From Rhodocyclaceae bacterium UBA5602 (GTDB lineage Bacteria; Pseudomonadota; Gammaproteobacteria; Burkholderiales; Rhodocyclaceae), in the NCBI GenBank assembly GCA_002424865.1, contig DILC01000035.1:876-56348 (forward strand): a DNA stretch of 55,473 nucleotides, given 5' to 3'. The first letter of the stretch is position 1. Every line of letters starts with the position of its first letter. The notes under the pieces are model-generated. The model had not been told where the DNA came from. It searched no databases and saw nothing but the letters and a program-made list of their open reading frames with translations. Shown here one piece after another: positions 1-8,704 of the stretch. Made by a program: the position numbers and the translations under genes.

Positions 1-1437
1 TGGGAAGTCGTCATCGGGCTGGAAACCCACGCCCAGCTTAAAACGCAGTCCAAAATCTTTTCCGGCAGCAGCGTCGCCTTTGGCGCGCCGCCCAACGCGC
101 AAGCCAGCGCAGTGGATATTGCCCTGCCGGGCGTGCTGCCGGTGCTCAATCGCGAAGCGGTGGTCTGCGCCATCAAGTTTGGCCTGGCCGTCGGTGCCGA
201 GATTGCGCCGCGCTCGATTTTTGCGCGCAAGAATTATTTCTACCCCGACTTGCCCAAGGGCTACCAGATCAGCCAGTTTGAAATTCCGGTCGTCTCCGGT
301 GGCGGATTGGCTATCCGCATGGGTGAGCAAGAGAAATTCGTGCACCTCACGCGTGCGCATCTCGAAGAAGATGCGGGCAAGTCCCTGCACGAAGATTTCC
401 ATGGCAAGACCGGCATCGACCTGAACCGGGCCGGCACGCCGCTGCTGGAAATCGTTTCCGAGCCGGACATGCGCTCGTCCGCCGAGGCGGTCGCCTACGC
501 CAAGGCGCTGCACGCCCTGGTGCAATGGATCGGCATTTGCGACGGCAACATGCAGGAAGGCTCGTTCCGTTGCGATGCCAATGTCTCGGTGCGTCCGCTC
601 GGGCAAAAGGAATTTGGCACGCGGCGCGAAATCAAGAACCTCAATTCCTTCCGCTTCATGCAGCAGGCGATTGATTTTGAAGTGCAATGGCAAATCAACG
701 AAATCGAGGAAGGCCGCGCCATTCAGCAAGCCACCGTGCTGTTCGACCCCGACACGGGCGAGACACGCGCCATGCGCAGCAAGGAAGACGCGCACGATTA
801 CCGCTATTTCCCCGATCCCGACTTATTGCCGCTGGCCATTTCTCCCGCCTGGATTGATGAAATAAAGGCCACCTTGCCCGAGTTGCCTGCAGCAATGAAA
901 ACACGTTTTGCAGCCGATTTTGGCTTGTCTGCTTACGATGCCACCACCCTGACCGCATCCCGTGAAGTGGCTGCTTACTTTATCGCCATGATTGATGCCG
1001 CAGGGCAGAGTAACGCCAAGCTGTGCGCCAACTGGATCATGGGCGAAGTGGCCGCACGTCTGAACAAGGAAGGACTGGAGATGAACGCCGTCCCGCTAGC
1101 GCCGACTTTTCTCGCGGGCGTCATCCGCCGCATTGCGGACAACACGCTCTCGCACAAAATGGCGCGCGAAGTGTTTGATGCGCTTTGGGCTGGCGAAGGC
1201 CAGGATGTGGATGCCATCATCGCCGCGCGCGGTTTGACGCAAGTGACGGATAGCGGGGCAATTGAAGCGATGATTGACACGGTACTTGCCGCGAACGCCA
1301 AATCCGTCGAAGAGTTCCGCGCCGGTAAAGACAAGGCTTTCAATGCCTTGGTTGGCCAAGTCATGAAAGCCGCCAAAGGCAAAGCCGACCCGCAGCAGGT
1401 CAATGACTTGTTGCGGAAAAAACTCGGGGATGGCTAA
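1..1437 (+). CDS. gatB: Asp/Glu-tRNA(Asn/Gln) amidotransferase subunit B (5' end cut by window)
   Basis: GatB is the tRNA-binding, glutamyl-phosphate-forming subunit of the GatCAB complex, which converts mischarged Glu-tRNA(Gln) or Asp-tRNA(Asn) to the correct aminoacyl-tRNA in the cytoplasm. The reading frame is open from base 1, beginning WEVVIGLETHAQL, the usual GatB N-terminus, so only a few codons are missing. Family motifs include DLPKGYQISQ and DLNRAGTPLLEIVSEPD. The C-terminal YqeY-like tail ends in QQVNDLLRKKLGDG. About 478 residues are present, close to the family length. gatC and gatA are expected upstream outside the window. A hairpin lies just after the stop. One copy of the dispersed 25-bp element lies antisense inside the gene near base 1100. 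Confidence 0.97.
   Translation, partial: WEVVIGLETHAQLKTQSKIFSGSSVAFGAPPNAQASAVDIALPGVLPVLNREAVVCAIKFGLAVGAEIAPRSIFARKNYFYPDLPKGYQISQFEIPVVSGGGLAIRMGEQEKFVHLTRAHLEEDAGKSLHEDFHGKTGIDLNRAGTPLLEIVSEPDMRSSAEAVAYAKALHALVQWIGICDGNMQEGSFRCDANVSVRPLGQKEFGTRREIKNLNSFRFMQQAIDFEVQWQINEIEEGRAIQQATVLFDPDTGETRAMRSKEDAHDYRYFPDPDLLPLAISPAWIDEIKATLPELPAAMKTRFAADFGLSAYDATTLTASREVAAYFIAMIDAAGQSNAKLCANWIMGEVAARLNKEGLEMNAVPLAPTFLAGVIRRIADNTLSHKMAREVFDALWAGEGQDVDAIIAARGLTQVTDSGAIEAMIDTVLAANAKSVEEFRAGKDKAFNALVGQVMKAAKGKADPQQVNDLLRKKLGDG
1086..1110 (-). repeat. dispersed 25-bp element, copy 1 (in gatB)
   Basis: Minus-strand match of 23/25 to the consensus (AAAAGTCGGC followed by GCTGGCGAGACGGCG). It lies antisense to gatB, where the gene reads AVPLAPTF. 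Confidence 0.7.
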
Positions 1438-1448
1438 ACCTCAAAACC

Positions 1449-1486
1449 AAAGAAGGCAGAGCCCCCTCAAGGGTGCTGCCTTCTTT
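1449..1486. terminator. hairpin terminator between convergent gatB and the secreted protein
   Basis: An 11-bp perfect stem (AAAGAAGGCAG pairing with CTGCCTTCTTT) encloses a loop that can itself pair CCC with GGG. It lies between two convergent genes, and the A-rich and T-rich arms would allow it to work in both directions. Confidence 0.75.
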
Positions 1487-1501
1487 ACCCTGAACCCAAC
1501 G

Positions 1502-2170
1502 TTATTTTTTAACCACAGGCTCCGCTACGCCTTTATCCGGGCTTGCTGCCTCAGCATTTTTGCCCGTTAGATTCAGATATTGCTGCTTTTCCTCTTCAAA
1601 ACGGGCTCGCGTTTCTGCCATTTCCTTGTTTTGTGCTTCTATTGCCGTCTGTTGGGCTAACAGCTCGCTCTCGTTGGTACGAAGCGCTGCTTTTGTTTCC
1701 GGCGGCAGGGGTTTGTTTTTGTACTGTGCCTGTTCTTTTTCCAGCTTTTTCTTGACCATATTGGCTTGATCGAGCTTGGCTTGTGCCTGCTGGCGATTCT
1801 TTTCTATGGCAGCTAAAGCACGATCTCTTGCGGCATCAATTTCTTTTTCGTTGGCATAGTTGGACAACAGCGCAGCAGAACGCCGTTGTGCTTCCATGGC
1901 TTTGCGTTTTTCCTCATCTGCCCGCGCCTGCTCTGCCGCACGTCTCGCCTGTTGCTCGGCGGTTAAAGGCGCATCGTATTTTTTAGCCAACCGGCCTTGG
2001 CCATCGCGCTCTTCGTAAGCGCGGTTAGCGCATTCTGGCGGAACAAAATCCGCACAGACTTTTCGACCTTTAACATCATCGCAACAAAAAATTCGCGCTT
2101 GCGCGGCGGCTTCACCTGCCATGAGTAAAGCCGCAGTGATTAACAGGGACAGGGCAGACGTTGGGCGCAT
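1502..2170 (-). CDS. secreted coiled-coil protein with DUF4124-like N-terminus
   Basis: This 222-residue protein begins with a signal peptide (hydrophobic stretch then AAAQA). A short Cys-containing region follows (CCDDVKGRKVCADFVPPEC then RAYEERDGQGR) that resembles the DUF4124-like head found in other betaproteobacterial envelope proteins. Residues of about 65-205 are Ala/Glu/Lys/Gln-rich and should form a long coiled coil. The start is supported by a GAGGAG ribosome site just upstream. Its function is unknown; a periplasmic structural or chaperone-like role is only a guess. It is transcribed towards gatB. Confidence 0.8.
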   Translation of the reverse strand: MRPTSALSLLITAALLMAGEAAAQARIFCCDDVKGRKVCADFVPPECANRAYEERDGQGRLAKKYDAPLTAEQQARRAAEQARADEEKRKAMEAQRRSAALLSNYANEKEIDAARDRALAAIEKNRQQAQAKLDQANMVKKKLEKEQAQYKNKPLPPETKAALRTNESELLAQQTAIEAQNKEMAETRARFEEEKQQYLNLTGKNAEAASPDKGVAEPVVKK

Positions 2171-2250
2171 GGCAAACTCCTCAAAAGACTCGTAAATTTT
2201 GCTGCGAAATGCCCACCAAGATGCACGCTGCGCGAAACTTGGCCGACAAG

Positions 2251-2940
2251 CTATTCAACGCCATAGCGCGAACGATAATCACGCACAGCAGACAGGTATT
2301 GATTGAGCTCAGGTTGATCTGCAAGATATTGGATCAGATCCGTCAGGCGCGCGATATTCAACACGGGCACGCCTATCTTTTGCTCGACTTCTTGCACTGC
2401 GGATAAGGCGCCTTCGCCGCGTTCTTGACGATCCAGCGCAATGATTACCGCAGCAGGTATTGCACCCGCCTGGCGAATCATCTCCACAGATTCCCTGACT
2501 GAGGTGCCCGCTGAAATCACATCGTCAATGATCAGCACACGGCCTTTCACAGGTGCGCCCACCAGCACGCCACCTTCGCCGTGATCTTTTGCTTCCTTGC
2601 GGTTATAGGCATACGGCGTGTCATAACCTAATTTCGCCAAAGCAATGGCTGTGCCTGCGGCCAAGGGAATGCCTTTATAAGCCGGGCCAAACAGCACATC
2701 AAACTGCACGCCCGAAGCAATGATCTTGTGCGCATAAAAATCGCACAAACGCGACAGCGCCGCGCCATGATCAAAAAGTCCGGCATTAAAAAAATACGGG
2801 GAAAGACGGCCCGCCTTGGTTTTAAACTCGCCAAAGCGCAACACGCCGAGTTCACAAGCAAAGGCGATAAACTCATGGCTTTGGCGCGCTGCACTTTTAG
2901 TGTCCTGCGTTGCTGCCGCATTTTGATTTATGACATTCAT
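2251..2940 (-). CDS. pyrE: orotate phosphoribosyltransferase
   Basis: PyrE makes orotidine 5'-monophosphate from orotate and PRPP, the fifth step of pyrimidine synthesis. The FGEFKTKAGRLSPYFFNAGLF region is the family N-terminal signature, and the PRPP-binding loop is VLIIDDVISAGTS. At 229 residues it is slightly longer than usual because of about 15 extra residues before the conserved start. The ATG at 2940 is chosen; a TTG one codon upstream is also possible. It is divergent from the exonuclease III gene with only 32 bp between them, so the promoters must overlap. Confidence 0.95.
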   Translation of the reverse strand: MNVINQNAAATQDTKSAARQSHEFIAFACELGVLRFGEFKTKAGRLSPYFFNAGLFDHGAALSRLCDFYAHKIIASGVQFDVLFGPAYKGIPLAAGTAIALAKLGYDTPYAYNRKEAKDHGEGGVLVGAPVKGRVLIIDDVISAGTSVRESVEMIRQAGAIPAAVIIALDRQERGEGALSAVQEVEQKIGVPVLNIARLTDLIQYLADQPELNQYLSAVRDYRSRYGVE

Positions 2941-2972
2941 CAAACCATTCTACATCGACAGGAAAGCCTTAC

Positions 2973-3773
2973 ATGCTGCGTGTTATCAGCCTTAACCTGA
3001 ACGGTATTCGATCCGCTTTAACTAAAGGCATGTTTGATTGGTTGGCGACGCAAAATGCCGATATCGTCTGTGTACAGGAATTAAAAGCCCATCTTGCGGA
3101 TATTCCGGAAGCCGCTAAATCACCGCCCGGCTATCACAGCTTTTTTCATGCCGCCGAAAAGAAAGGCTACAGCGGTGTGGGCATTTACAGCCGGGAAAAA
3201 CCCGACCGTGTCATTGAAGGTTTCGGCAACACGGAGTTTGATGCGGAAGGGCGTTACATTCAGGCCGACTTTGGGCGTTTATCCGTTGTCTCGCTATACC
3301 TGCCCTCCGGTTCTAGCTCCGAAGAACGACAAAACGCCAAATTCCGTTTCTTGGAACAATTTCGCCCACAACTGGAACACCTGGCGAATACAGCCAAAAC
3401 GGGTCAGCGCGAAGTGATTCTTTGTGGCGACTGGAACATCGCCCATCAAGAAATTGACCTGAAAAACTGGAAGTCGAATCAAAAAAACTCCGGTTTTTTG
3501 CCAGAGGAGCGTGCCTGGTTAAGCGCTGTATTCGATGATCTGGGCTGGGTGGATACTTACCGCCGCCTGTATCCCTCGGCAACGGGCGAAGCCTACACTT
3601 GGTGGTCTAACCGCGGCCAGGCCTGGGCAAATAACGTAGGGTGGCGCATTGATTACCAGATTGCCACATCCGGCCTGGCCAATCTGGCACGTCAAGCCAC
3701 TATCTACAAGGCACAGCGCTTTTCGGACCACTCCCCCTTATGCATGGACTACGACTGGCCGTTGGCTGCATGA
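2973..3773 (+). CDS. xth: exodeoxyribonuclease III / AP endonuclease
   Basis: A 266-residue ExoIII-family enzyme that cuts DNA at abasic sites and degrades one strand of duplex DNA from 3' ends, in base-excision repair. Visible motifs are LNLNGIRSA, the metal-binding VQELK, CGDWNIAH and the terminal catalytic FSDHSPL. Length and motifs match the XthA/ExoA family (EEP fold). It is probably transcribed alone from the short gap shared with pyrE. Confidence 0.95.
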   Translation: MLRVISLNLNGIRSALTKGMFDWLATQNADIVCVQELKAHLADIPEAAKSPPGYHSFFHAAEKKGYSGVGIYSREKPDRVIEGFGNTEFDAEGRYIQADFGRLSVVSLYLPSGSSSEERQNAKFRFLEQFRPQLEHLANTAKTGQREVILCGDWNIAHQEIDLKNWKSNQKNSGFLPEERAWLSAVFDDLGWVDTYRRLYPSATGEAYTWWSNRGQAWANNVGWRIDYQIATSGLANLARQATIYKAQRFSDHSPLCMDYDWPLAA

Positions 3774-3836
3774 GGAGCGAGAATCACAAATAGCGTTAGA
3801 ATCAAACTCCCATCATTACTTTGCCAGGGAAAAATC

Positions 3837-4139
3837 ATGACCGATGTCACCAAAGATAAGTTGATCTCCGACCTTAAGCTGGTTATTGCCGACAGTGAGG
3901 AGTTGTTGCGCGCTACAGCCGGGCAGGCCGGTGACAAAATGGCTGAAATCCGCACCAAAGCCACGGATCGTATCGCTAACCTGAAAGCCCAGTTGTTGGA
4001 TGCTGAAGCCGCCATGGTGGAAAAAGCCAAGCAAGTGGGGCGCGTTACTGACGACTATGTTCACGACAATCCATGGCGTTCGATCGGTGTTGCGGCAGGG
4101 GTTGGCTTCATTGTCGGTTTGCTTATTGGCCGTCGCTGA
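3837..4139 (+). CDS. DUF883 family membrane-anchored protein (ElaB/YqjD-like)
   Basis: A 100-residue protein with an amphipathic helical N-terminal region (about 1-75) and one C-terminal membrane segment ending in GLLIGRR. This is the ElaB/YqjD layout, and the NPWRSIGVAAGVGFIVG stretch is typical. E. coli relatives bind ribosomes at the membrane in stationary phase; the same role here is inference. It is first of a three-gene set with YqjE-like and YqjK-like proteins. Confidence 0.88.
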   Translation: MTDVTKDKLISDLKLVIADSEELLRATAGQAGDKMAEIRTKATDRIANLKAQLLDAEAAMVEKAKQVGRVTDDYVHDNPWRSIGVAAGVGFIVGLLIGRR

Positions 4140-4157
4140 TCGCATTTCGATTCCGAA

Positions 4158-4559
4158 ATGGCTCCTAAATCAAGTCCCGGGGGGCTTTATGCTTCGCTCA
4201 AGGGGCTATTCGGTTCTTCACTTGGCCTTTTACAAAATCGCCTTGAGCTGCTTGGCATTGAATTAGCCGAGGAACGTCAGCACCTGCTGGCGCTCCTCGG
4301 CCTTTGCGTGACAGGCGTGGTTTTTTTAAGTGCGGGGCTGATTTTATTCGCTACGCTGATCACCCTGGTGTTTTGGGAAACTCATCGCTTGCTCGTGTTG
4401 GGATTATTTTCCAGCGGCTTTTTATTGCTTGGTTTCTTGGTGATATATCAAGCAATTCGTCATCCTCGCTTGGGCTCCAGTATTTTTTCGTCCAGTTTGG
4501 CTGAGTTACATAAGGATCAAGCCGCCCTGGCGCCAGAAGATGCACCACCAGCGCAATGA
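4158..4559 (+). CDS. YqjE-like (phage-holin-family) membrane protein
   Basis: A 133-residue protein with two strong membrane segments (about residues 48-72 and 76-98) separated by a short turn. The preceding amphipathic helix contains LLQNRLELLGIELAEE, typical of the DUF1469/YqjE family. It is the second gene of the DUF883-YqjE-YqjK set, and its stop overlaps the next start by four bases (ATGA). Molecular function is unknown. Confidence 0.85.
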   Translation: MAPKSSPGGLYASLKGLFGSSLGLLQNRLELLGIELAEERQHLLALLGLCVTGVVFLSAGLILFATLITLVFWETHRLLVLGLFSSGFLLLGFLVIYQAIRHPRLGSSIFSSSLAELHKDQAALAPEDAPPAQ

Positions 4560-4867
4560 ATTCAAAATCTCTCGAACTTGCCCTAAAAAAACAGCGGGTT
4601 ATGCTGGAAAGCGCGCGCTTGCGGGGTGAGTTTTTGGATCACTTGACGGCTGTTTCCCCTGTTTTTTATGCAACTGACCACCTTTATCGCGGAGCAGTCT
4701 GGTTGCGGCAGCATCCGCAAGTCCCTATCGGATTAGCTGTGGCACTTATCGTCGCCAAACCTAAACGCGTCATAACCTGGACTCGTCGCTTGATGTTTGG
4801 CTGGCAAGTCTGGCGAAAATTGAGCAATAACTTGCAAGCCCATGCCCTGACTAAAATCTTTCGCTAA
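4556..4867 (+). CDS. YqjK-like protein
   Basis: A 103-residue protein with a basic helical N-terminus, a weakly hydrophobic central stretch (HPQVPIGLAVALIVAKP) and a basic C-terminus. Position after YqjE and overlap with its stop support the YqjK assignment, as the three genes commonly travel together. No catalytic motif is visible. A strong hairpin follows the stop. Confidence 0.78.
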   Translation: MNSKSLELALKKQRVMLESARLRGEFLDHLTAVSPVFYATDHLYRGAVWLRQHPQVPIGLAVALIVAKPKRVITWTRRLMFGWQVWRKLSNNLQAHALTKIFR

Positions 4868-4874
4868 ATCCATA

Positions 4875-4910
4875 ACTTATCGCCAGCACACGCCATTCCT
4901 GGCGATAAGT
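4875..4910. terminator. 12-bp stem hairpin between convergent yqjK-like gene and gyrB
   Basis: A perfect 12-bp inverted repeat (ACTTATCGCCAG with CTGGCGATAAGT, loop 12 nt), followed on the plus strand by a short T run. It separates two convergent genes. Confidence 0.65.
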
Positions 4911-4919
4911 GACAAGTTT

Positions 4920-7382
4920 TCAGATATCAATATTCCGCGCGTACAAGGCATTCGCTTCAATAAATGCGCGACGCGGTTCAACTTCATCGCCCATCAAGGT
5001 GGTGAAAATTTCATCCGCTGCAATCGCATCATCAACTTGCACACGAAGCAGGCGGCGCACGGCAGGATCCATGGTGGTCTCCCATAGCTGCTCCGGGTTC
5101 ATCTCGCCCAAGCCTTTGTAGCGCTGTTTGCTCAAGCCGCGTTCGGCTTCATTCAACATCCAGTGCATGGCGTCAGCGAAGCTGGTGACGTGCAGTGATT
5201 TTTCGCCGCGACGGATCACACTATCTTCACCCATCAAGCCAGATATCAACTGGGCTGTTTTACGCAGCTGGACATAATCGCCTGACAGTAAAAAGTCGTC
5301 ATCAATCCGGCTAACACGTTGATTACCATGTCGCATACGTGTGGTGGTAATGGTCCAACGTTCATGTTTGTCATCAAATTGCACGCCAATGACTACCTCA
5401 GGGTTCACATGGGCAGTAATTTTTTCAGCACTGGCGATGGTTGTCGCCTCTGAGCTTGCGTCTATTTCAATATCAAAGGCAAGTATCGCGTGCAACACGT
5501 CACTGTCAATAAAATCAGACAGGCGCTGAATCACGGCTTCTGTAAGCAAATAACTGCGCGCCAGTTCGCCTAAGGTTTCGCCTTCAATCAATACCCTCCG
5601 AGATTCGGTTTGTAGCTGGGTACCTTCCAGGGACAATTGCAGCAGGTGCTGGTTAAGCTCCTGATCATCCTTGATATAGCGCTCACTTTTCCCGTGCTTG
5701 ATCTTGTACAGTGGGGGTTGAGCGATATAAATGTAACCATGCTCTACCAATTGCGGCATTTGACGATAGAAAAACGTAAGTAGCAACGTGCGAATATGTG
5801 CGCCATCCACATCCGCATCGGTCATGATGATGATGCGGTGGTAACGCAGCTTTTCGATATTAAAGTCTTCTGTGCCAATGCCGCAGCCCAGCGCAGTGAG
5901 CAAGGTCACAATCTGTTCGGATGAAATGAGCTTGTCGTAACGGGCCTTTTCAACGTTGAGCACCTTGCCCCGCAAGGGCAGAATCGCTTGAAACTTGCGG
6001 TCACGCCCCTGTTTGGCTGACCCGCCGGCTGAATCACCCTCGACGATGTACATTTCACACAGTGCCGGGTCTTTTTCCTGGCAATCCGCCAACTTGCCGG
6101 GCAAACCCAGACCATCCAGAACACCCTTGCGCCGCGTCATGTCGCGTGCTTTACGCGCCGCTTCGCGCGCGCGCGCGGCTTCAACGATTTTTCCGGTGAT
6201 GATCTTGGCATCAAGCGGATTTTCCAGCAGATAATCTGCGAGGCGCTGAGCAACCACTTCCTCAATGGCAGGCCTAGCTTCCGAAGAAACCAGTTTCATC
6301 TTGGTCTGCGACGCAAACTTTGGATCCGGCATTTTGACCGACAATACGCAGGTTAAACCTTCACGCATATCGTCGCCAATAATCTCTACCTTGGCTTTTT
6401 TAGCAACTTCATTTTCTTCAATATATTTGTTGATCACCCGCGTCATCGCCGCACGCAGACCGGTCAAATGCGTTCCACCATCCGATTGCGGGATGTTGTT
6501 GGTGAAGCACAATACCTGTTCCGCGTAAGAATCATTCCACTGCATCGCCACTTCAACATCAATGCTGACTCCGTTTTGAATGGATACGCCTGCGGAATGA
6601 AATGCATTTGGGTGGAGAACGGTTTTAGACCGATTGATATATTCAACAAAGCCTTTAACGCCACCAGAAAAGGCAAAATCTTCTTCCCGGTTATTACGTT
6701 GATCGACTAATTTGATTTTTATGCCGTTATTCAAAAAGGAAAGCTCACGCACCCTTTTTGCGATGATGTCATAGTGAAATTCAATATTTCCAAAAATTTC
6801 CTCGTCTGCTGAAAAATGGACTTCCGTCCCTCTTTTTTCAGTCGAACCCAGCACTTTAAGGGGTGAAATTTCAATCCCATCATGCGTTTCAATAATGCGG
6901 TTAACCACGTGGCCACGGTTAAATTCGATGAAATGCTTTTTTCCATCCCGGCGAATAGTCAAACGCAACCATTTCGATAGCGCATTGACGCAAGAAACAC
7001 CCACACCATGCAAGCCGCCAGACACCTTGTAGGAATTCTGGTTGAACTTTCCACCCGCATGCAGTACACACATGACGATTTCAGCAGCTGAACGCTTAGG
7101 TTCGTGTTTATCATCCAGCTTGACACCCACCGGAATACCACGTCCATTATCAGTTACAGAGATCGAGCTATCGGTATGGATTGTGATGACAATTTCATCG
7201 CAATGACCTGCCAGCGCTTCATCAATTGCATTATCAACAACCTCAAAAACCATATGGTGCAGCCCTGTGCCATCGGAGGTGTCGCCGATATACATGCCAG
7301 GGCGCTTTCTAACGGCCTCTAAACCTTCAAGTTGTTGGATGCTCGATTCGTCGTACTTGGGTGATTCGCTATTTGTGGTCAT
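4920..7382 (-). CDS. gyrB: DNA gyrase subunit B
   Basis: The ATPase subunit of DNA gyrase, which adds negative supercoils. The GHKL ATPase region has VVDNAIDEALAGH and the ATP lid GGLHGVGVSCVNALS. The TOPRIM region has EGDSAGGSAKQGRDRKFQAI and DADVDGAHIRTLLL. The C-terminus has QRYKGLGEMNPEQLWETTMDP. At 820 residues it is full length, in the range of the E. coli protein (804). It starts 12 bp after the dnaN stop, so the two are probably co-transcribed with dnaA. Codon use is more AT-rich than in the flanking parts of the window. Confidence 0.98.
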   Translation of the reverse strand: MTTNSESPKYDESSIQQLEGLEAVRKRPGMYIGDTSDGTGLHHMVFEVVDNAIDEALAGHCDEIVITIHTDSSISVTDNGRGIPVGVKLDDKHEPKRSAAEIVMCVLHAGGKFNQNSYKVSGGLHGVGVSCVNALSKWLRLTIRRDGKKHFIEFNRGHVVNRIIETHDGIEISPLKVLGSTEKRGTEVHFSADEEIFGNIEFHYDIIAKRVRELSFLNNGIKIKLVDQRNNREEDFAFSGGVKGFVEYINRSKTVLHPNAFHSAGVSIQNGVSIDVEVAMQWNDSYAEQVLCFTNNIPQSDGGTHLTGLRAAMTRVINKYIEENEVAKKAKVEIIGDDMREGLTCVLSVKMPDPKFASQTKMKLVSSEARPAIEEVVAQRLADYLLENPLDAKIITGKIVEAARAREAARKARDMTRRKGVLDGLGLPGKLADCQEKDPALCEMYIVEGDSAGGSAKQGRDRKFQAILPLRGKVLNVEKARYDKLISSEQIVTLLTALGCGIGTEDFNIEKLRYHRIIIMTDADVDGAHIRTLLLTFFYRQMPQLVEHGYIYIAQPPLYKIKHGKSERYIKDDQELNQHLLQLSLEGTQLQTESRRVLIEGETLGELARSYLLTEAVIQRLSDFIDSDVLHAILAFDIEIDASSEATTIASAEKITAHVNPEVVIGVQFDDKHERWTITTTRMRHGNQRVSRIDDDFLLSGDYVQLRKTAQLISGLMGEDSVIRRGEKSLHVTSFADAMHWMLNEAERGLSKQRYKGLGEMNPEQLWETTMDPAVRRLLRVQVDDAIAADEIFTTLMGDEVEPRRAFIEANALYARNIDI

Positions 7383-7394
7383 ATTTTCTGTATT

Positions 7395-8498
7395 TTAAAT
7401 ACGCATCGGCATGACGACATATTTGAAATTTTCATTCCCTGGCAAAATAAACAATGCGCTTGAATTAGCGTCAGCTAAATGCAATTCAATTGTTTCTTCC
7501 GATACATTTGCCAATACATCCAGCAAGTAAGTGACGTTAAAACCAACATCCAAAGATTCGCCGGAATATTCAACTTCTATTTCTTCCTGAGCTTCTTCTT
7601 GTTCAGTATTGTTAGAAATAATTTTCAAACTACCTTCACTGAGCAATAAGCGAACACCTCTGAACTTCTCATTTGTCAAAATTGCAACACGCTGCAATAA
7701 CTGAATGAATTGATTGCGGGAGATTTTCAGAATTTTTCCATGATTCTTTGGAATCACGCGTTCATAGTCAGGAAATTTCCCATCGATTAGCTTGGAAATA
7801 AATTCAATGTTATTGAACTTAAAGCGTGCCTGGTTAGGCGTCAGAATAATTTCTACCAAATCCTCTGAGTCATTTAACTGCTTGGACAATTCAAGTATGG
7901 TTTTTCTAGGCAGAATAACTTCAATAGGGGCTAATGCTTCCTCCAGAGCACCCGCAGCATACGCTAAGCGATGACCATCGGTTGCTACGACACGTAATTC
8001 GTTTCCCTTGGTAATCAGCAAAAGCCCATTGAGATAGTATCGAATATCCTGTTGGGCCATTGCATACTGGACCAAAGCAAACAGTTTTTTCAATTGCTTT
8101 TGGCTTACTGAAAATCGGGTTGATTGATCTTCAGTGACGACCATCCGTGGAAAGTCTTCAGCGGGTAGTGTCTGCAAGTTAAATTTACCCTTACCCGCTT
8201 TGAGCTGGAGCCGCTTATCTACGAGCGCTAGGCTAACTTCCAAGCCTTCAGGCAAAGACCGCAAAATATCCTGCAGTTTTCGTGCCCCAACGGTGATTGA
8301 TGTGCTCTCTTCACCGCTTGTCTGGGTTTGGGTTGTGATTTGGATTTCAATGTCCGTTGCCAGCAACGTAAGGACGCCTGCGTTTTTCTCGAGTAAGACA
8401 TTCGACAGGATTGGAAGTGTATGTCGCTTTTCAACAATACCGCTAACCGCCTGCAGTGGTCCGAGGAGCTGGTCCCGTAAGCCTTTATATAAGAGCAT
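7395..8498 (-). CDS. dnaN: DNA polymerase III beta subunit (sliding clamp)
   Basis: The ring-shaped clamp that tethers DNA polymerase III to the template. The 367-residue length and the family landmarks (RHTLPILSNVLL, ATDGHRLAYA, YLLDVLANV and the terminal VMPMRI) identify it. It lies between dnaA and gyrB in the common order. An AAAGG ribosome site precedes the ATG. Confidence 0.98.
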   Translation of the reverse strand: MLLYKGLRDQLLGPLQAVSGIVEKRHTLPILSNVLLEKNAGVLTLLATDIEIQITTQTQTSGEESTSITVGARKLQDILRSLPEGLEVSLALVDKRLQLKAGKGKFNLQTLPAEDFPRMVVTEDQSTRFSVSQKQLKKLFALVQYAMAQQDIRYYLNGLLLITKGNELRVVATDGHRLAYAAGALEEALAPIEVILPRKTILELSKQLNDSEDLVEIILTPNQARFKFNNIEFISKLIDGKFPDYERVIPKNHGKILKISRNQFIQLLQRVAILTNEKFRGVRLLLSEGSLKIISNNTEQEEAQEEIEVEYSGESLDVGFNVTYLLDVLANVSEETIELHLADANSSALFILPGNENFKYVVMPMRI

Positions 8499-8704
8499 AT
8501 AAACCTTTTAATATTTATTGGTGAGGACTTTATTTGTTGATAAGTTGAAAAATAACCAACAAATCAATTAGCTATATTTCTTGTAAACCTGTTGATAATC
8601 CCACGATTACTTTGTACATGTTTGTGGATGAAATTACGATTTCAGATTTTAGAGTGTTTACACACAAAGTATTCACAGTTATTAACCCAATAAAAAAAGC
8701 TGGT
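8499..8704. other. AT-rich dnaA-dnaN gap with DnaA-box-like sites (candidate oriC part)
   Basis: A 206-bp AT-rich stretch. Four sites match the DnaA box TTATNCACA at 8 of 9 bases: minus-strand TTATCAACA at 8535-8543 and 8590-8598, minus-strand TCATCCACA at 8623-8631, and plus-strand GTATTCACA at 8669-8677. No perfect box is present. Together with the dnaA-rpmH gap it is the positional candidate for the origin. Hand counts on a few sampled lines show C excess to the left (around 2.5 kb) and G excess to the right (around 15.9 kb), consistent with an origin here. Confidence 0.55.
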
